Positions 10,400 through 27,231 of a DNA stretch of 64,000 bases are shown here, one piece after another. Numbering within the stretch: position 1 is the first letter of the stretch; each line of letters begins with the position of its first letter. Under the pieces are notes generated by a model. The model was given only the letters and a program-made list of their open reading frames with translations, was not told the origin of the DNA and made no database searches. Source of the DNA: Scleropages formosus (lineage: Eukaryota; Chordata; Actinopteri; Osteoglossiformes; Osteoglossidae); NCBI RefSeq assembly GCF_900964775.1, contig NC_041825.1:13145001-13209000 (forward strand), in the 5' to 3' direction. A program made the position numbers and the translations under genes.

Positions 10400-12550
10400 G
10401 TTAAAAGCACATTACACACTGCAGTGACCATCTAGTTTGACAGCCTTTTTGTGTTTGGTTGCAACAGGGAGGTCTTGCACCTTATTCACAAGTCTGTGAA
10501 TAAAAGGGCTTGAGTTTACAGCCTGAGTGTAAAGCAAATAATCAAAATAAACAACCGAAACCAACAAATGATAATCAAAGAATTGAGCAACATTGTTTGC
10601 AGACCTTTTCCAATCCAACTAATGGTTAACTAGAACTCAGTATTTTAATCAACCCCATGTAGAGACAATGACCCACCAGAAGAGGTCACTTTTAACCATG
10701 CACTGGTGTAAGTTAGTAACTTACCATCAGAGTGCCACTACATAAGTTCATTCATTCATTCATTCATTCGTGCATTTGTTCGTTCATTTGTTCATTCATT
10801 CATTCTCAATAACAAATTTGTGGCGGTCTGGAGCTTTTCCTAGAGCATAGGGCAAAAAGCACAGTGCAGCCTGGATGGGACACCAGTGTGTCAAAAAGTA
10901 ACACATTCACACAATATGTGCAATATTGAGTCACCAGCCACCTCAAGGGCCACCGTGCTGCTGCCCGCAACCATAAATACAAATCAATTTCAATACATTT
11001 CAAAATAGATTTCAACATAAACAATTTTTTTAAAGTTTCCTTTAACTGGTTAAGTGCCTGTTATTCCATCACTGAAAGTTCACTGATGGGTTAATAAGCG
11101 TAATAACGTCCTTCCTCCTTTAAGAATATTGCAATGAAATGCACTGCTTGGAGTAGCGGATGGTGTCCTGGTGCAAGCTGTTCACTTAGATACAATACTT
11201 TTACAGTAAATGGACATTACTTACTGTCCACTTTAGAAAACCGCATCGTTGAATTCCACCTCCTGCTGCAGTACCTTAACCGAGGTACTTACCTTGAATT
11301 GATAACATAAGAATGTTCTGCAGTACAAAACTTTAAATCATAGTATGTTGCTTAGCGTGCAAACACTTTTAGATGAGTTGCTTCAGATAATTAAAGAACA
11401 CTAATATGGTTCAAATGAAATGTAGCGAAATCCGTGCGGCTCAGCTCGTACCCATGTCTGCGGAGGGTATGATTTTTTGGTCATGGTCTGAGAAGGTGGT
11501 CATGACAGGAGGTGATCTGGACGTTCTACTTAGAAACTTTTAGTGTGAATAGGAAAAAATCTAAATGCAAAGGCATTCCTGCTGTTAGGATGGCTAAGTA
11601 AATTGTTTGGAGAGACTAAAAGGCCTAACCAGGCACCATGGTTCTAAATACCTGCACTAACTTACCAGCACACAATAAAGTAAATGTAGAAAATTTCATA
11701 CACACGTTTGGAATCGTTCAGTTGCCTCTGAGAAATTTATTCAGTAATGTGTTTTCTGTGAGATGTAACGTGCGTCGCTTTGGAGAAAAGCGTTTGCTAA
11801 ATGAATAAATGAGGTTCAGCTTCTGAGAAGCGATCGTGTCGCCAGGGAACCACGAGGTGGCGCGTGAGCCATGTGACGTCAGCCTGTAGCGCTGAGCGCC
11901 GAAGAGCCCGAATGGCGCCGCACCGAGTTCCGCTACACGGTTGCTCGTTCATACAGTGCTCCCGTTTCTTCTGTCAAACTGTTTATTCCTCTTCATTGAT
12001 CGCATTCTTACATGTTCCACAAATGTCGCAGGGGTTTGTTTCAATTACAAGGGAAACTTAATACAAAATAATTTTGGAAGGCAAAATTTAGCAAATACAG
12101 AAAAATGTGAACCACAATTGTTTTTGCTTTAAGCTCCACAAACTATAGTTTTAAACGTGACAAGCTACCGGATCAATTTTGACAGAGATCCTGCTGTTGT
12201 TTCTTGCAATAAAATACCGCATTATAAACCGTCCCCAGTTTCAATAATCATGCACCGAAAAGGCACAGCTCTGCATGTTCAATTCATACATAAGAAATGT
12301 GAGAGCCTGGCTGGGGTTCGAGGAGTGTTCTGAAGGTCTGAGCACTTCATTTTTGTCTTGCAGCCCACTTGGGGGTGGGGTGGGGGGACAACACCTGCTG
12401 TCAGGTGAGGTTCGCTCCCCATTAAGACTTTTTAACAGAAGATGTAAGTAAGGTGATGGATTGTGATACTATGACTGGGGAGGTTGTGTGGGGGTTTAAA
12501 CACTATAACAACCCACATTGCTGTGGGTTTGAGCAGGAGAACACATCCAT
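10400..12550. other. Gene-free spacer with ATTC-type repeat and SINE tails
   Basis: It holds an imperfect (CATT)n tract at 10750-10806 and a degenerate old SINE scrap at about 10825-10930. A LINE/SINE tail (TTTGGAGAAAAGCGTTTGCT then AATGAATAAATG) lies at 11755-11812, and a CpG-rich patch at 11820-11960 is described separately. No coding exon is recognised. Confidence 0.5.
11820..11960. promoter_or_regulatory. Isolated CpG-rich patch with consensus CRE
   Basis: In a region that is otherwise AT-rich, this patch contains several CpGs, a perfect palindromic CRE (TGACGTCA, 11874-11881) and CGAATGGCGCC, which is close to a YY1 site. A 65-codon open frame runs through it without a recognised domain. 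It may be a promoter, enhancer or relic; no gene is attached. Confidence 0.4.
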
Positions 12551-12557
12551 TGTAATT

Positions 12558-12790
12558 GGTTGAATATATACACACACACACATTTTCTAAACCGCTTGTC
12601 CCATACGGGGTCGCGGGGAAAAGGAGCCTACCCGGCAACACAGGGCATAAGGCCAGAGGGGGAGGGGACACACCCAGGACAGGACGCCAGTCTGCCACAA
12701 GGCACCCCAAGCGGGACTCAAACCCCAGACCCACTGGAAAGCAGGACCCGGTCCAACCCACTGCACCGCCGCGCCCCCCGGTTGAATATA
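12558..12790 (-). mobile_element. SINE-A copy with 11-bp target-site duplication
   Basis: The reverse-strand body is about 12569-12779. The direct repeat GGTTGAATATA occurs at 12558-12568 and 12780-12790. It is essentially full length. Confidence 0.92.
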
Positions 12791-13132
12791 CATTTACATT
12801 TATTTAACAGATGCTTTTCTCCGAAACAACTTCCGAGTAATTGTGTGTAGTGCTACTAGCTCACACACCTTATTCAGCAAGATGACTTACACTGCTAGAT
12901 ACACTACTTACACTGGGTCACTCATCCATACATCAGTGGAACACACACACTCACTCTGTCACTCACACACTAAGTGAACCTGAACAGCATGTCTTTGGAC
13001 TGTGGAAGGAAACCCACACAGACATGGGGAGAACATGGAAACTCCACACAGACTGAGCAGGGAATCGAACCCACATCCTCTCACACCACCCAGGTGCTGT
13101 GAGACAGTAGCGCTACTCATTGTGCCACCCCT
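12791..13132 (-). mobile_element. SINE-B copy, near full length
   Basis: It reads on the reverse strand from the tail (ATTTAACAGATGCTTTTCTC) through ACTCATCCATACATCAGTGG and GGGAGAACATGGAAACTCC to the box-B remnant and 'tgtgagacag...gccacc' head. It sits directly beside the SINE-A at 12569. Confidence 0.85.
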
Positions 13133-13139
13133 ATACAGT

Positions 13140-15560
13140 AAGGGGGGTGATTGCATCTGCCAGTGGTGGAGAAAGAGGAGAAAGCCTGAGGGGTGCTAAG
13201 CAGGCTGGTTTGGTGTGAAGGTCATTGAAGAAATGGGGTCCTTCGACCAAGAGCATTATTTCCTTGTGTGTCGGCATTCCAATAAACGTTCCTAACGAAC
13301 GCTGCCTGTGCATTCTTCTTCGCCCCATCCGAACCCAGAGCACTGCACGCCACATTTCTTTTCTTGTAATGTACAGGGGTTGGCAAAAATTCTCTACCAA
13401 ACTACTCCTTCATTCTTCAACAATGGATTGCATTAAATGAAAAAACTCAATGATTATATACATGTAATACAATGGGGTATGTACGACTGTGCCCTGGCAC
13501 CTTTCAGTTTCAGGCATGGTTGTTAAGTGGTCAGTTTATTGCCCAGCAAATGCAAACTAGAGGCTCGGCTGCTCAGTCACAGAGCGGGAAGGACGAGACA
13601 CTTGTAAAGAAATTAGTAAATGTGAATAAATAAATCATTGGGTTGTAACAGTATCGGTGGTGAAGTATCACTGTGCTGAGTGACATCAGCTTGGGAAAGT
13701 AAGGAGCACCATGGGCTCCAATGTCCATTCTCATCTGCCTCTTTCTACAAGCCGTACAGAAACTTATTTTCAAGAATTTTTTTCATTTGACTGTAAGTTG
13801 CCTTAGTTTTAAAATATTACATTTCAATAGAAAAACAAATACATTGCAAAGAAATTATTCCTCAAAAGAGGACTCAGCATGTACAGAGAAAACATCTATA
13901 GTAGTGAAGAGTACAGTACTGATGACATTTGCTGTATATTTACTGTTCCGCAGATAGGAACAAGCATACCAGACTAATATTTCCAATGAGCTGATCCATC
14001 TTTATATAAAGATACCAACAATTTAAATGAAAATTTTAAGAAAAAAAACAATAATTAAAATTGGGTCATCCCACACTTTATGCCTGAACAATCAGAATTT
14101 ATGTGATATGTGGTATCGCCTCTAAGAATAATTTGATGTGTTCTATACCCAGTTCCACCCTTCAGAAATTTTTCTGAAATTAATTTCATGATTGTGAAGT
14201 GTTACGTTAATCGCTTAAATCAACCTCGGTGTGTTTGGTTGTGTTTCATTAACAAATGGCTTTGGATCAAGACATTGGTAACAGGAATATGTCCAAATTA
14301 ATATTTTGTATGTCATTAAATGGTTTTGAGAATTTGATAAAGATATTTGAGAAACAAATTGTTGACCAAAATGATAAACACTGAATAATTCCATAGCCTG
14401 TCTGAGGTACATATTGAAGTGTATGTAACTCAGTTATTCACTCACGATTGTTAACCACTTGCCCAAGTCGTGGTTGTGGTGGTTCAGACCCTATCCTGGA
14501 ATCACAGGGCACAATAGGGTACAAGACCATTTGTTGTGGTTAAACTCTGACTGTGGAATTGCCACTATAAAGTAAAAAAAGTGCCTTACCTTTAGATGTA
14601 CTTTCTCCTTACACTTCATTTTTATTTAAGTATATGGTCCAGTTCAAAAGTTAAGGGTTGTGGGTTGTGCACTGTCATGGAATGTGTAGAACTCCAGTAA
14701 ACAGACTGCAAATACATTTAATTTGACTATTTATACACTTTCAGTCTTAAAATAAACTGGAACATAACCTGTTCTTTTGTCTGTTTTTGCCTCTGAAAGA
14801 TGGAAAGAAACGGTCATTTCAGTGGAGCTGCTATGTGATGCAGGCCTTCCTACAGAACGCTCATGCACTTTCAGAAAAAAAGGAGGTTCAGCTGTTCTGT
14901 CTCTTCTTTCTCTTCAACATTATGTACATGTTTATGAGCAAAATCATTGATTTCAATTTGTGTAATGGAGCTGGGGTTTGGCAGCACATCATGATCTCAG
15001 ACATTTCTGAATTTAAGACAAAAAACAGAAGGTATATCCTTCTGCGGTCTGACAAATTAAGCCAAACTGTCTTGACATTCCTTCGTCAACAAATCCAGTT
15101 TTACCTTACTGGCATGGCAGGTAAGCCTGAGAACCTGGAGCTGGTCTGAGTCCATCTGCCGTGAATACAGAATCAGAACTGGAGTTCAAATTTATTTTAG
15201 CAACGCTGCAATGAGCATGTAAACTGTATTATTCTGGATTCATTCAAATAGAGAATGCATCTTGAGCTCATCTGAAATTGAACTGACCATGATGCCATGC
15301 AGCATATCTATGAATTTGTTCTTTCTTTCTTTCTTTCTTTCAAAAATGAGGAGCAGAAGATTCTTCTGGAGTGGTGTGATGTGGGTGGGGTAGTAGAAGA
15401 GAAAAAGCACTTGTTGTTACTTAATTTGCCACCTACAGGGGGTTTTGCAGATGCCCGCAGCCTGTGTGCTCCCGCCGGCTGCGGAGAATATAAATAGTAA
15501 AGGTTAATTAGTTAGGTAAGAAACTGGAGAGGCAGCAGCGCGCTACTCGAATTCGATACG
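13140..15560. other. Gene-free spacer upstream of oncomodulin
   Basis: AT-rich sequence with a (TTTC)n run at about 15319-15341. A 120-codon open frame at 14787-15149 has low-complexity AT-biased composition and no domain I know. Nothing else can be supported. Confidence 0.5.
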
Positions 15561-15606
15561 CGCACAGGTAACTCAAGCGTTGCTCATTGTCTGCGGGGCC
15601 GGACCG

Positions 15607-15692
15607 TATATAAGGGCACTTTTGGCGCTCCGGCGGAAACCACTTAGCCTTACTTGTGTGTGGATCAGCGGCTCGGCGGACACGTCCACGCG
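15607..15692 (+). promoter_or_regulatory. TATA promoter and 5'UTR exon of oncomodulin gene
   Basis: A TATATAAG box at 15607-15614 lies inside a GC-rich patch. The inferred first exon ends at 15692 with the strong donor CACGCG|GTAAGT. The acceptor tccaacag opens the coding exon at 16589. An (ACGAC)n micro-repeat follows at about 15710-15737. Confidence 0.75.
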
Positions 15693-16595
15693 GTAAGTAC
15701 TGGCGATCCCGACACACGACACGACACGACACGACACTGTCCCGAGAGGGAGTGGGAGATGCGCCGCGCGCCGGGACCCCCCTGGGATGCCTGGATCGCG
15801 CGTGCCGTCGCAGCCCTAACGCAGCACTTTGTTCCGAGACGCGTAGCGTTTCGCGATCAAAACCTTATGGTAAGTTGCCTCAGCTTCACGAAATAATGAT
15901 AGGGTGTCATGATAATATTTTTACTGGAATGCGCAGAGAAAATGACGGGCGATGAAGGCCTGTGTAGGTGATTTAACTGGAGTTTGGGTTCACTAGAATG
16001 ACTTTATTCATGCTGGGTATCGGACAGTACGTTCCGTCCCGTCCGGCAGCGCAGTTAACATGTGAACTTTTAGACTTTGCTGTATTCGTAGAACTGCATC
16101 ACCTGGGAAAATATGAATAAGATTAACTTTTAAGAGGTGAAAAGGTCTGATTTTTTTTTTTTTTTGGAGACTTCTGGAAGATTTGTTCAACTTTTCATCA
16201 GAGTTATTCAAACGTCTTATACTTGACTGATTTTAACTAAGAACACTAGTAGAAAAAAGGTAAAATAAGCTCAAGATCGGCATTTTCTTATTGTTAGGCA
16301 AAGCATTCTGATAGACATAATGATAATCAGTTCACTGCAGTATGTTACAGTGTATCCGATACCTTTAACCCCATGTTGCCCCCAGGTTTATGTGGCAACA
16401 TTTAGTTTCTCAAACGACAGTATTTGGCAATTTCGATGCCTGGTGAAAAGGACTTTGCATGCATTTTTGGGTAATCTGGAACTTACCAATAACATTGCCT
16501 TATATCTTACAAATTTCTGAGTGGAAGTGCACAGATTGAACCTTTCAGGAGCAACTATGCTATATTTACAGTATTGTGCTTCCAACAGGATTAAT

Positions 16596-20095
<3,500 letters not shown>

Positions 20096-20274
20096 AATAA
20101 ACCAAAGAGGGTCCCTCTCCAGTCATGGAACATACTTTAGCTTCCATTTTATTTGCTTTGGATCTTTGATTGTTTTTTCAAACCACTCTCCAATGCATGC
20201 TCATGCTGATTAATTTTTATTTGTCTTTTGAACACATTTTAGAAATCTGTGATATAGTGCTACCCCAGTGTACC

Positions 20275-20280
20275 AATAAA
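20275..20280 (+). terminator. Polyadenylation signal of oncomodulin gene
   Basis: An AATAAA 180 nt after the stop codon. Confidence 0.75.
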
Positions 20281-20284
20281 AACC

Positions 20285-21535
20285 ACTGCATAAATAAACA
20301 AATCCATTTTAATTATGAGTGTGTGTGGTGTTCTAATTTTAATGGTTGAATTTAAGAATTACTAACAACTCTTTAAGCTATTTTATAAATACAGAAATGT
20401 GATTTGTTCACTAATCACCGCAGCCTCTTTCTGATAACTCAAAAACTAGCATTAAAGTTTAATTATTTGACAAAAAAATTATCACTTTATGTACAGTAGA
20501 AATGCTCTTTACTGCACACTCCTTACTGCATTCAGATATTACACATATTTCAATCAGTGTCTTACCATAACGAAGTTTTATGTTTGCTAGTATAGCATAA
20601 TAGTAGAAGTGGCAATGAAATGGTAATCATTTTAATGGATTTCTAACAGGTTTGATTGAGAGATTTATAAGTATGTAATTTTTTTTTTTTTAGTATTTTT
20701 AGATTCAAAACAGGCTGCTCCCTTCCTTTCTAAAACGTCAACCTAACAGGATAAAATATATGCCATGTGCTGCATTCTGTGATTCTTGCGATATTCTTTA
20801 AGAGCTCACTGCATTGAAAAAAAAAGCTTTTAAGAGAAAAATACTTCATTGTTAGTCTTTGCAACGAAAAGTAAATTTTAGATAGTGTGCTTAAGGTGCA
20901 GTGATTTATCTTGTGTTTAGTAGAATAAGCAGTGAGTTAAGTCCATGCCCTTAGCTGACATGTGACTGTCTCACCGGTTAAAAGGAAGCCTGGGTTGACA
21001 TGAACACTAGGTACGCCATGTACAAACTTCTGGGCTCTCAGATAGCCACATTTGTTTTGCCATCACAGGGTTATGTCACTAGCCCATTGCAGCCTGGAAT
21101 TTCTGTTTCAGTTGGACTGGCACATTTATGCCATGGAAGAAGGGATTACAGCACCTAGAGTTCCTCACCCGGCCTTGCATCAACACCCCCCACAGAGCTA
21201 TGAGGCTCCTGTGTGTTGGCGGTGACCATTAGTGTGAGACATGGCTGCTGTGCTTCCCTCCAGCTTTGTACTGCCAGTGCTTCTCTGCATGTCACTGTGT
21301 GGCCAGCAAGCTGTGAAAAGGGCAATCAGCCTGGCGTGAAACCATGCTGGAGAAACTGATGGCTCTGGGACGTCAATAGAAGCTGTGTTGCTGAGCCTTA
21401 TTCAAAACTAAAGACTGTCTGAAGTGATGAGAGAAAAGCTCAAAAACATTCCAACATAGTAAAGAGACACAAATAATTTTGCTTGGTCTTTAATTATAAA
21501 GCTGCCAACACAAAATTACACCGGACAGATTATTA
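20285..21535. other. Gene-free AT-rich spacer
   Basis: Downstream of oncomodulin. A slightly GC-richer part at 20960-21400 has no recognised repeat or coding signal. I see nothing I can name. Confidence 0.5.
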
Positions 21536-21539
21536 CATC

Positions 21540-21740
21540 CATTGTCAACAACCGCTTGCCCCGAGCGGGGTCGCGGTGAGCAGAAGCCTTACCTAGCAAC
21601 AGAGGGCGCAGGGCTGAAAGGGGAGGGGACGCACCCAGGACAGGAGAGGACGTCAGTCTGTTGCAAGGCACCCCAAGCAGGGCTATAACCCCAGACCCGC
21701 CACACAACAGGCACCGGTCAAACTTGCCACGCCGCCATGC
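21540..21740 (-). mobile_element. SINE-A copy, divergent
   Basis: The reverse complement of SINE-A, with recognisable CCGCTTGCCCCGAGCGGGGT and CAAGGCACCCCAAGCAGG blocks. It is more diverged and has a short internal duplication. No clear flanking repeat was found. Confidence 0.8.
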
Positions 21741-21811
21741 CAGACTGTTACAGCTAAAGGAAAATTTTGTCTGGAAGAGGATCTATGTTAATATTTTGAG
21801 AGCATATTATC

Positions 21812-22170
21812 CTTACATTACTTCATTTACCGGACGCTTTTCTGCAAAGGGACTTCCGATGAACACTGTGTAGTGTTATCACTCTACACCTTATTCACCG
21901 CGGTGACTTACACTGCTAGATACACTACTTACACTGGCTCACTCATCCATACATCAGTGGAACGCACTCTCTGTCACTCATACACTATGGGGGACCTGAA
22001 CAGCATGTCTTTGGACTGTGGGAGGAAACCAGAGCACCCGGTGGAAACCCATGCAGAGATGGGGTAAACATGCAGACTCCACACAGACTAAGCGGGGATC
22101 AAACCCGCATCCTCTCGTACCCGGACACTGTGAGACAGCAGCTGTACTCGCTGTGGCACTGCACCGCCTT
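21812..22170 (-). mobile_element. SINE-B copy, near full length
   Basis: On the reverse strand the tail (TTTACCGGACGCTTTTCTGC) is followed by ACTCATCCATACATCAGTGG, the CAGCATGTCTTTGGACTGTG core, and the box-B and head regions. Confidence 0.85.
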
Positions 22171-22489
22171 TTAACAATTAAGATCGGATGTGACTACCTT
22201 TCCTTTAGGGTTAAAGCATCTTGATTCATTTCTGAACCTGATTTACAGCATTAAACACGGCTGGATTTTTCTTATTGAACAAAAAGTATTATGGTTTAAA
22301 CCAAAAATTCTCCAAATGTGCCTGACAAAAAAAAATCTAGAATTTAAACAGACAATTCTGTGCTTTGCCGAAGCAAAAATGTTTCAACATAAGCAATGGA
22401 AAAGGTTCAGAAGAAATTTGAGCTTCACAAAAGCCTGCCAGATAGAATGGAGGTTAAAGTTACAACGTGATAAGACTGCCTATTGCACG

Positions 22490-22708
22490 ATAGCAGGACA
22501 CAAACTGCAAGAGGGAGAGGCCGTCTTCCGGTACATGGGAACTACATTTCCGGAAGTTTGCGATATCCACCCGAGCTGCTCCAACTGCAACACGCAGCTG
22601 GCTGTTAGAAAAGCAGGAAGGATGTGCCTTTTTTTCACATGATTAGCTAGCTAACTGCACTCTGGTATATGTAAGACACCGGTTTCTTTACGTGATATGC
22701 GTTAAGAG
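22490..22708 (+). promoter_or_regulatory. Candidate ccz1 promoter and 5'UTR exon
   Basis: ETS-type sites occur at 22525-22532 (CTTCCGGT) and 22547-22557 (TTTCCGGAAGT), followed by a strong donor AAGAG|GTAAGT at 22708/22709. The ccz1 start codon at 24819 sits 7 nt after a textbook acceptor (TCTTTCCTTTTCAG ending 24811), which implies a spliced 5'UTR. The pairing of this donor with that acceptor is inference. A 150-codon open frame across 22190-22642 has no recognised domain. Confidence 0.45.
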
Positions 22709-24818
22709 GTAAGTTTGGTTTTATGAGAAATGCACGTGAACCATTCGTTTTAGAACCGGCGGCGGGAGGGCGAGGTATGAAGGACTGGTACACGGACGGA
22801 CTGGGACTGGGACTGGCACTGGGAGACTCAGACTGCTGTCGAGTTTTCAGACAACACTGAAGCGTGTTTACTTCTAAAAATCTGTTGTTATGGTCCCTGC
22901 GTCTTCACACATGAATATAAATGTCTTTTTAGACTTCCTGAGCAACATATGTGGTAGAATTGCCAATTGGAGGGTACCGTCCCTACTGTACTGAGAGAGT
23001 CAGTCAGTGTTAACGGGCTGTTGCTAACAACCAGGCTGGTTGCCTGCAGCAGTGATTCTCTTGAGCAGCACAGCTCTATCCACACTAACTACAGCTCGGG
23101 TCTCTCTTTTTGTGCAAGAAACCTTCTTCTGCATAAGCATATCATATATGTATAATATGATCAATAACTGCGTTTTTTTTCTGTTTGACAGTTGGGCTGC
23201 AGTTACACAGTTTAAGGCAGTCGTGTTTTGCTTCTTTCAGTTTTCATGACGTTTCTTTGTTTTAAACCAAAACAGAAAATTTCATCTCTTAGCTGTGCAT
23301 TCAAAGTGGTCCAGGTGTTGAGTATGATTTGTTTAATTTTTAGAAGTGTGAAAATAGTCGATCTGGAATAAAGTGAATATTAGAGTTTGTTTGGTGTAAA
23401 TGCTGTTGACATAACTTTGCGCACACAAGAAAACACAAGCGGACCAGCTGAAAACAACCAGTGTCTGTAGTTCTATATTGTTTTTGCAGCATACCTTGGT
23501 AAAGTGGATGAATCCCCACTCTCAAGGTAAAGTGGAGTATTGTACACAAAAAGTGATGTGTGCTGTGCCTCAGTTTTGCCCCTATTCATGAATTCTCTCT
23601 GAAAGATTTATTATTAGTGCTTTGGTGGTTTTCACTGACCCATCAACAAATTGAGGGGCTGGCTAAGCACTCAGGGGTTGTGCTGATCATAAATAAGGTG
23701 GTGCTCACACATCAATGTCTCCTCTGCTACTCTCCGCATGATCAGAGACTGAGAGCAAAGTGTGGCTAGAGGACCCATCTGCTCATTAGTTTTACCCTAG
23801 TTTATCACAGTATTACAGTACTGTTTACTAAAGTGCTGTAATACTATCACTGGCATTTGGTAAAATACAGCTCTGGAAGTTGGATGAAGATCTCATGCAC
23901 AAAGCACAACTAGTTTTTCAACAATACTGTATAGGGGGTTACAGCTGCAAAGTTGAATATAGTATCTGAAAGAAAGCGAGAGAGCACTGCAGCTTATCTG
24001 TTGAACAACTGCATGACACTGAATAATGTGAAGATGTTCTTAAGACTTTCGTTTGTGTTGCAATGCTGGAGAAATGCAGCCAGGATCAAGGTGTTATACT
24101 AATAATGCAGTTTTAGTATTAAATAGTTACTTAAAACTCATCTAGGGGTGAAGATTTAACTTCACGGTATTCTTGTGGTTTGCTGGTGTTGAGCAACATT
24201 CTTTTTTACTCTTAAGTGAAGTGGAAGAGAAATCAAAAGTAGCTGAGCAGTTCCTGAGAAATAAACTTTAATGAAATCTTTCTCCTGTTATAACAGGGCT
24301 GTTATGAAAAATAAAATGTTTTTAATCTGTATTTTGTTAAATGTACAGTTAGAATAGGCTCTGAACTAAGTTGTTGGTAAGGAATAAGTGATTGTATTAA
24401 ATGGTAATTGACTGTATTTAACCCATTTCCTCAGGGAAAGTTATTATCTAGAGCTGTGGAGGTTTTCATTTAAAAATTATGAAATAATTCAGTTTAACAT
24501 GTACACTAATGGAGTGTGTCTTCAATTGTGTTGACTGTCAGTAGTTTCATTTATGTTCTTTGTAGTTGAGGCATATTTATACTTTGTGTTTACAGGTGTA
24601 TGGCATGACCTCAATGCTTTTGCAGAACAGAAAAATTTCAGAATAAAACTACACTAATGCTGATGATAAGGTAAATCGATTACAGCTTTGATAGAAGAAG
24701 TCGGCATAGGGACACCTGGGTGACATTTGTTGATCCAAGTGTTGTTTTTCAGTTTTATCAGTTTCAGTTTTGTTTTTCGGTTTCAGTTTTGTTCTACTCT
24801 TTCCTTTTCAGTCCAAGA

Positions 24819-24934
24819 ATGGCTACAGGAATGCAAGAGAAACAGTACACTCCATCCTTGCTTAATTTTTTCATCTACAATCCCAAGTTTGGCCCACGAG
24901 AAGGAGAGGTGCAGTCCCCTTTTAGTTTTTTTTT

Positions 24935-24973
<39 letters not shown>

Positions 24974-27196
24974 TATTAATCTTAAAATTATTATTTTTTT
25001 TAAAAAAAAAAATCTTAAACCCTTGTCTATGGTAAAAAGCAGTGCTGTGTGAAAAGATTCATGGTTAAGCTCACTTTCAGACACCTTCAATAAGGCTTAC
25101 TTTGTCGTACAATTTTTAATTTCAGGTTTTTGTAATTCTTTGTTCTTTCTAGGAAGAGAAGAAAATCCTCTTTTACCATCCTAGTGATGTAGAAAAGAAT
25201 GAGAAAATCCGCAATGTGGGATTGTGTGAAGCAATAGTACAGTTTACTAGGTAAGGAAGATGGATGGAAAACCTGTCATGTTGAAAGTGCAGTGCAATCT
25301 TTCTCCACATTACAAAGGTATTGCATTCCTAAAAGAGCCTTAGTCAGATGAATTGATTACTCATTTTTATTTGTTTCTGAGCCCCAGCATTGGCACCCAT
25401 TTATGTTGGCATATCACCAAGTCCCATGAAAATGGGAACAATTCAAAAAATAATAATAATAAATCAGTTGTCATAATACCACATAACAAAGCAGCTTCCT
25501 TTCATTAATTACTCTTTAATAGTGTATGACTGTCAACCGGCAGTTGTAAGTTATGTGCTGTACACATAACAAAGACTTTCATCTGGGTTCTCCCATTTCC
25601 TTCCACAGTTCAAAAACATGCTTTTCAGTTTAATTGATTACTCGGAATTGCCCATTGTGTATAAATTTCTTCAGTTGTTCTACTGCTGACTCCCTGGTCA
25701 AAAGTTAACATACAGTGCTAAACATGTTTATATTGTAATTACTTAAAAAGAAAGTATAAAAAAACAAAAATATGCACAAAATAATTAAAATACATATAAA
25801 TGTGCCATGAATAAATCCCCCCTCTTGAGTTTACATGGGTTTCCTGGCACAGTCCAAAAAAGTGTTTTTCAGGTTAATTGGTGACTCTTAATGGCCTGTT
25901 GTATGTTGCATTGTTCTGCTGTTTAAATGGGTGTGTGACTCTAGGGAGTTCAGTGCAGTGTATCTAGCATTGTAGTTCACTTTGAATAAAGCTAAATACT
26001 AGATAGTACTACAAGCAGTACTATCATTGTGCATAGCTTTGGAGAAAAGTGTATGCTAAATGAATAACTAACTAATGTCTTGTGCCACTCGGCTGTGGCG
26101 AGGTTGGTATAATCTAAATTAGATCCTTATAGGCATGAAGTCAAAGCAGGGGTATTATGTCTTCTTGTAACTCAATTGAATGTATCTGGTGGTATGGTTT
26201 TATCAGTGTTTTTTGTCTAATTCAGTTACTTAAAATTTGGTGTGCTGATTTTTGATCACATTCATAGTGTAAGCTTACCAGCATTATTTTCTGATTGGAA
26301 AAGTATTGGTTAAAGGAACAAATGGCAATGGTACATGCATAGTAAAATGGTTGTTCTTTTATCAAATATTATTCAATAGACAAACACTGATTTCTTGGAT
26401 GCTTTTCTCCAAAGTGCCATACAACTCAGGGTTACTTCGTAGTTACCTTATAATGAATAACTTGCTTTTTTTTTTTTTTTAATTTGTAATAAAGGATGAG
26501 TTGTATTGTCAGTATGCCGGTGTCTTAACTAAATATACCTGTGTAAATTATTTGAACTGAGTTTGAACTTTATTTTACAACAGACGTCCTGGGTGTGTCC
26601 CCCTCCGGCCTTATGCCCTGTGTTGCCGGGTAGGCTCCGGTTCCCCGCGACCCCGTATGGGATAAGCGGTTCAAAAAATGTGTGTGTGTGTGTGTGTGTG
26701 TGTAAAATTAAACCTGTGTGTAGTGGGTTTCCATTGTTAGAGGGTCATCATGCTGGACATACTGATGCTCATAGTCCTGTTGAACCAACACCCTCACAAA
26801 ATATTTAAAAGCCTGACCTTATGGTAGAAATGCACACCGTTGGCTCTATCAAACATTGAAAATGTAGTGTCTCGGCCTGAGAGTTAGCTTCAGTATCTTT
26901 TATGTATATTACTGTATACAGTACTGCCCCGAGATGTTTGTACTAGTCTAGACAAACATGCTTGCATGTCTAACCAAAAATCCACACCATTAACATACTG
27001 TTGACCAGTGCATAAGAGTCTGACATTTTACCAATATGGGAGACAAAAGTGGAAATGAGGAAATGGGTAGAACTAAGTGAATTGTGCTTCGTAAGATTTG
27101 CTATCATGTTAAAAATGGTTATGAATGAACATGATGTAAGAACATTGAGTTGTTTTCAGGCATCTGGTTTCATTCTTCAAAAATTCTGACAATTCA

Positions 27197-27231
<35 letters not shown>

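Noticed and set aside
14787-15149. 120-codon open frame upstream of oncomodulin.
   Set aside because: AT-biased composition, no recognised domain, no splice or promoter support.
22190-22642. 150-codon open frame between SINE-B and ccz1.
   Set aside because: No family resemblance, and part of it overlaps the ETS-motif promoter candidate. It is more likely chance.
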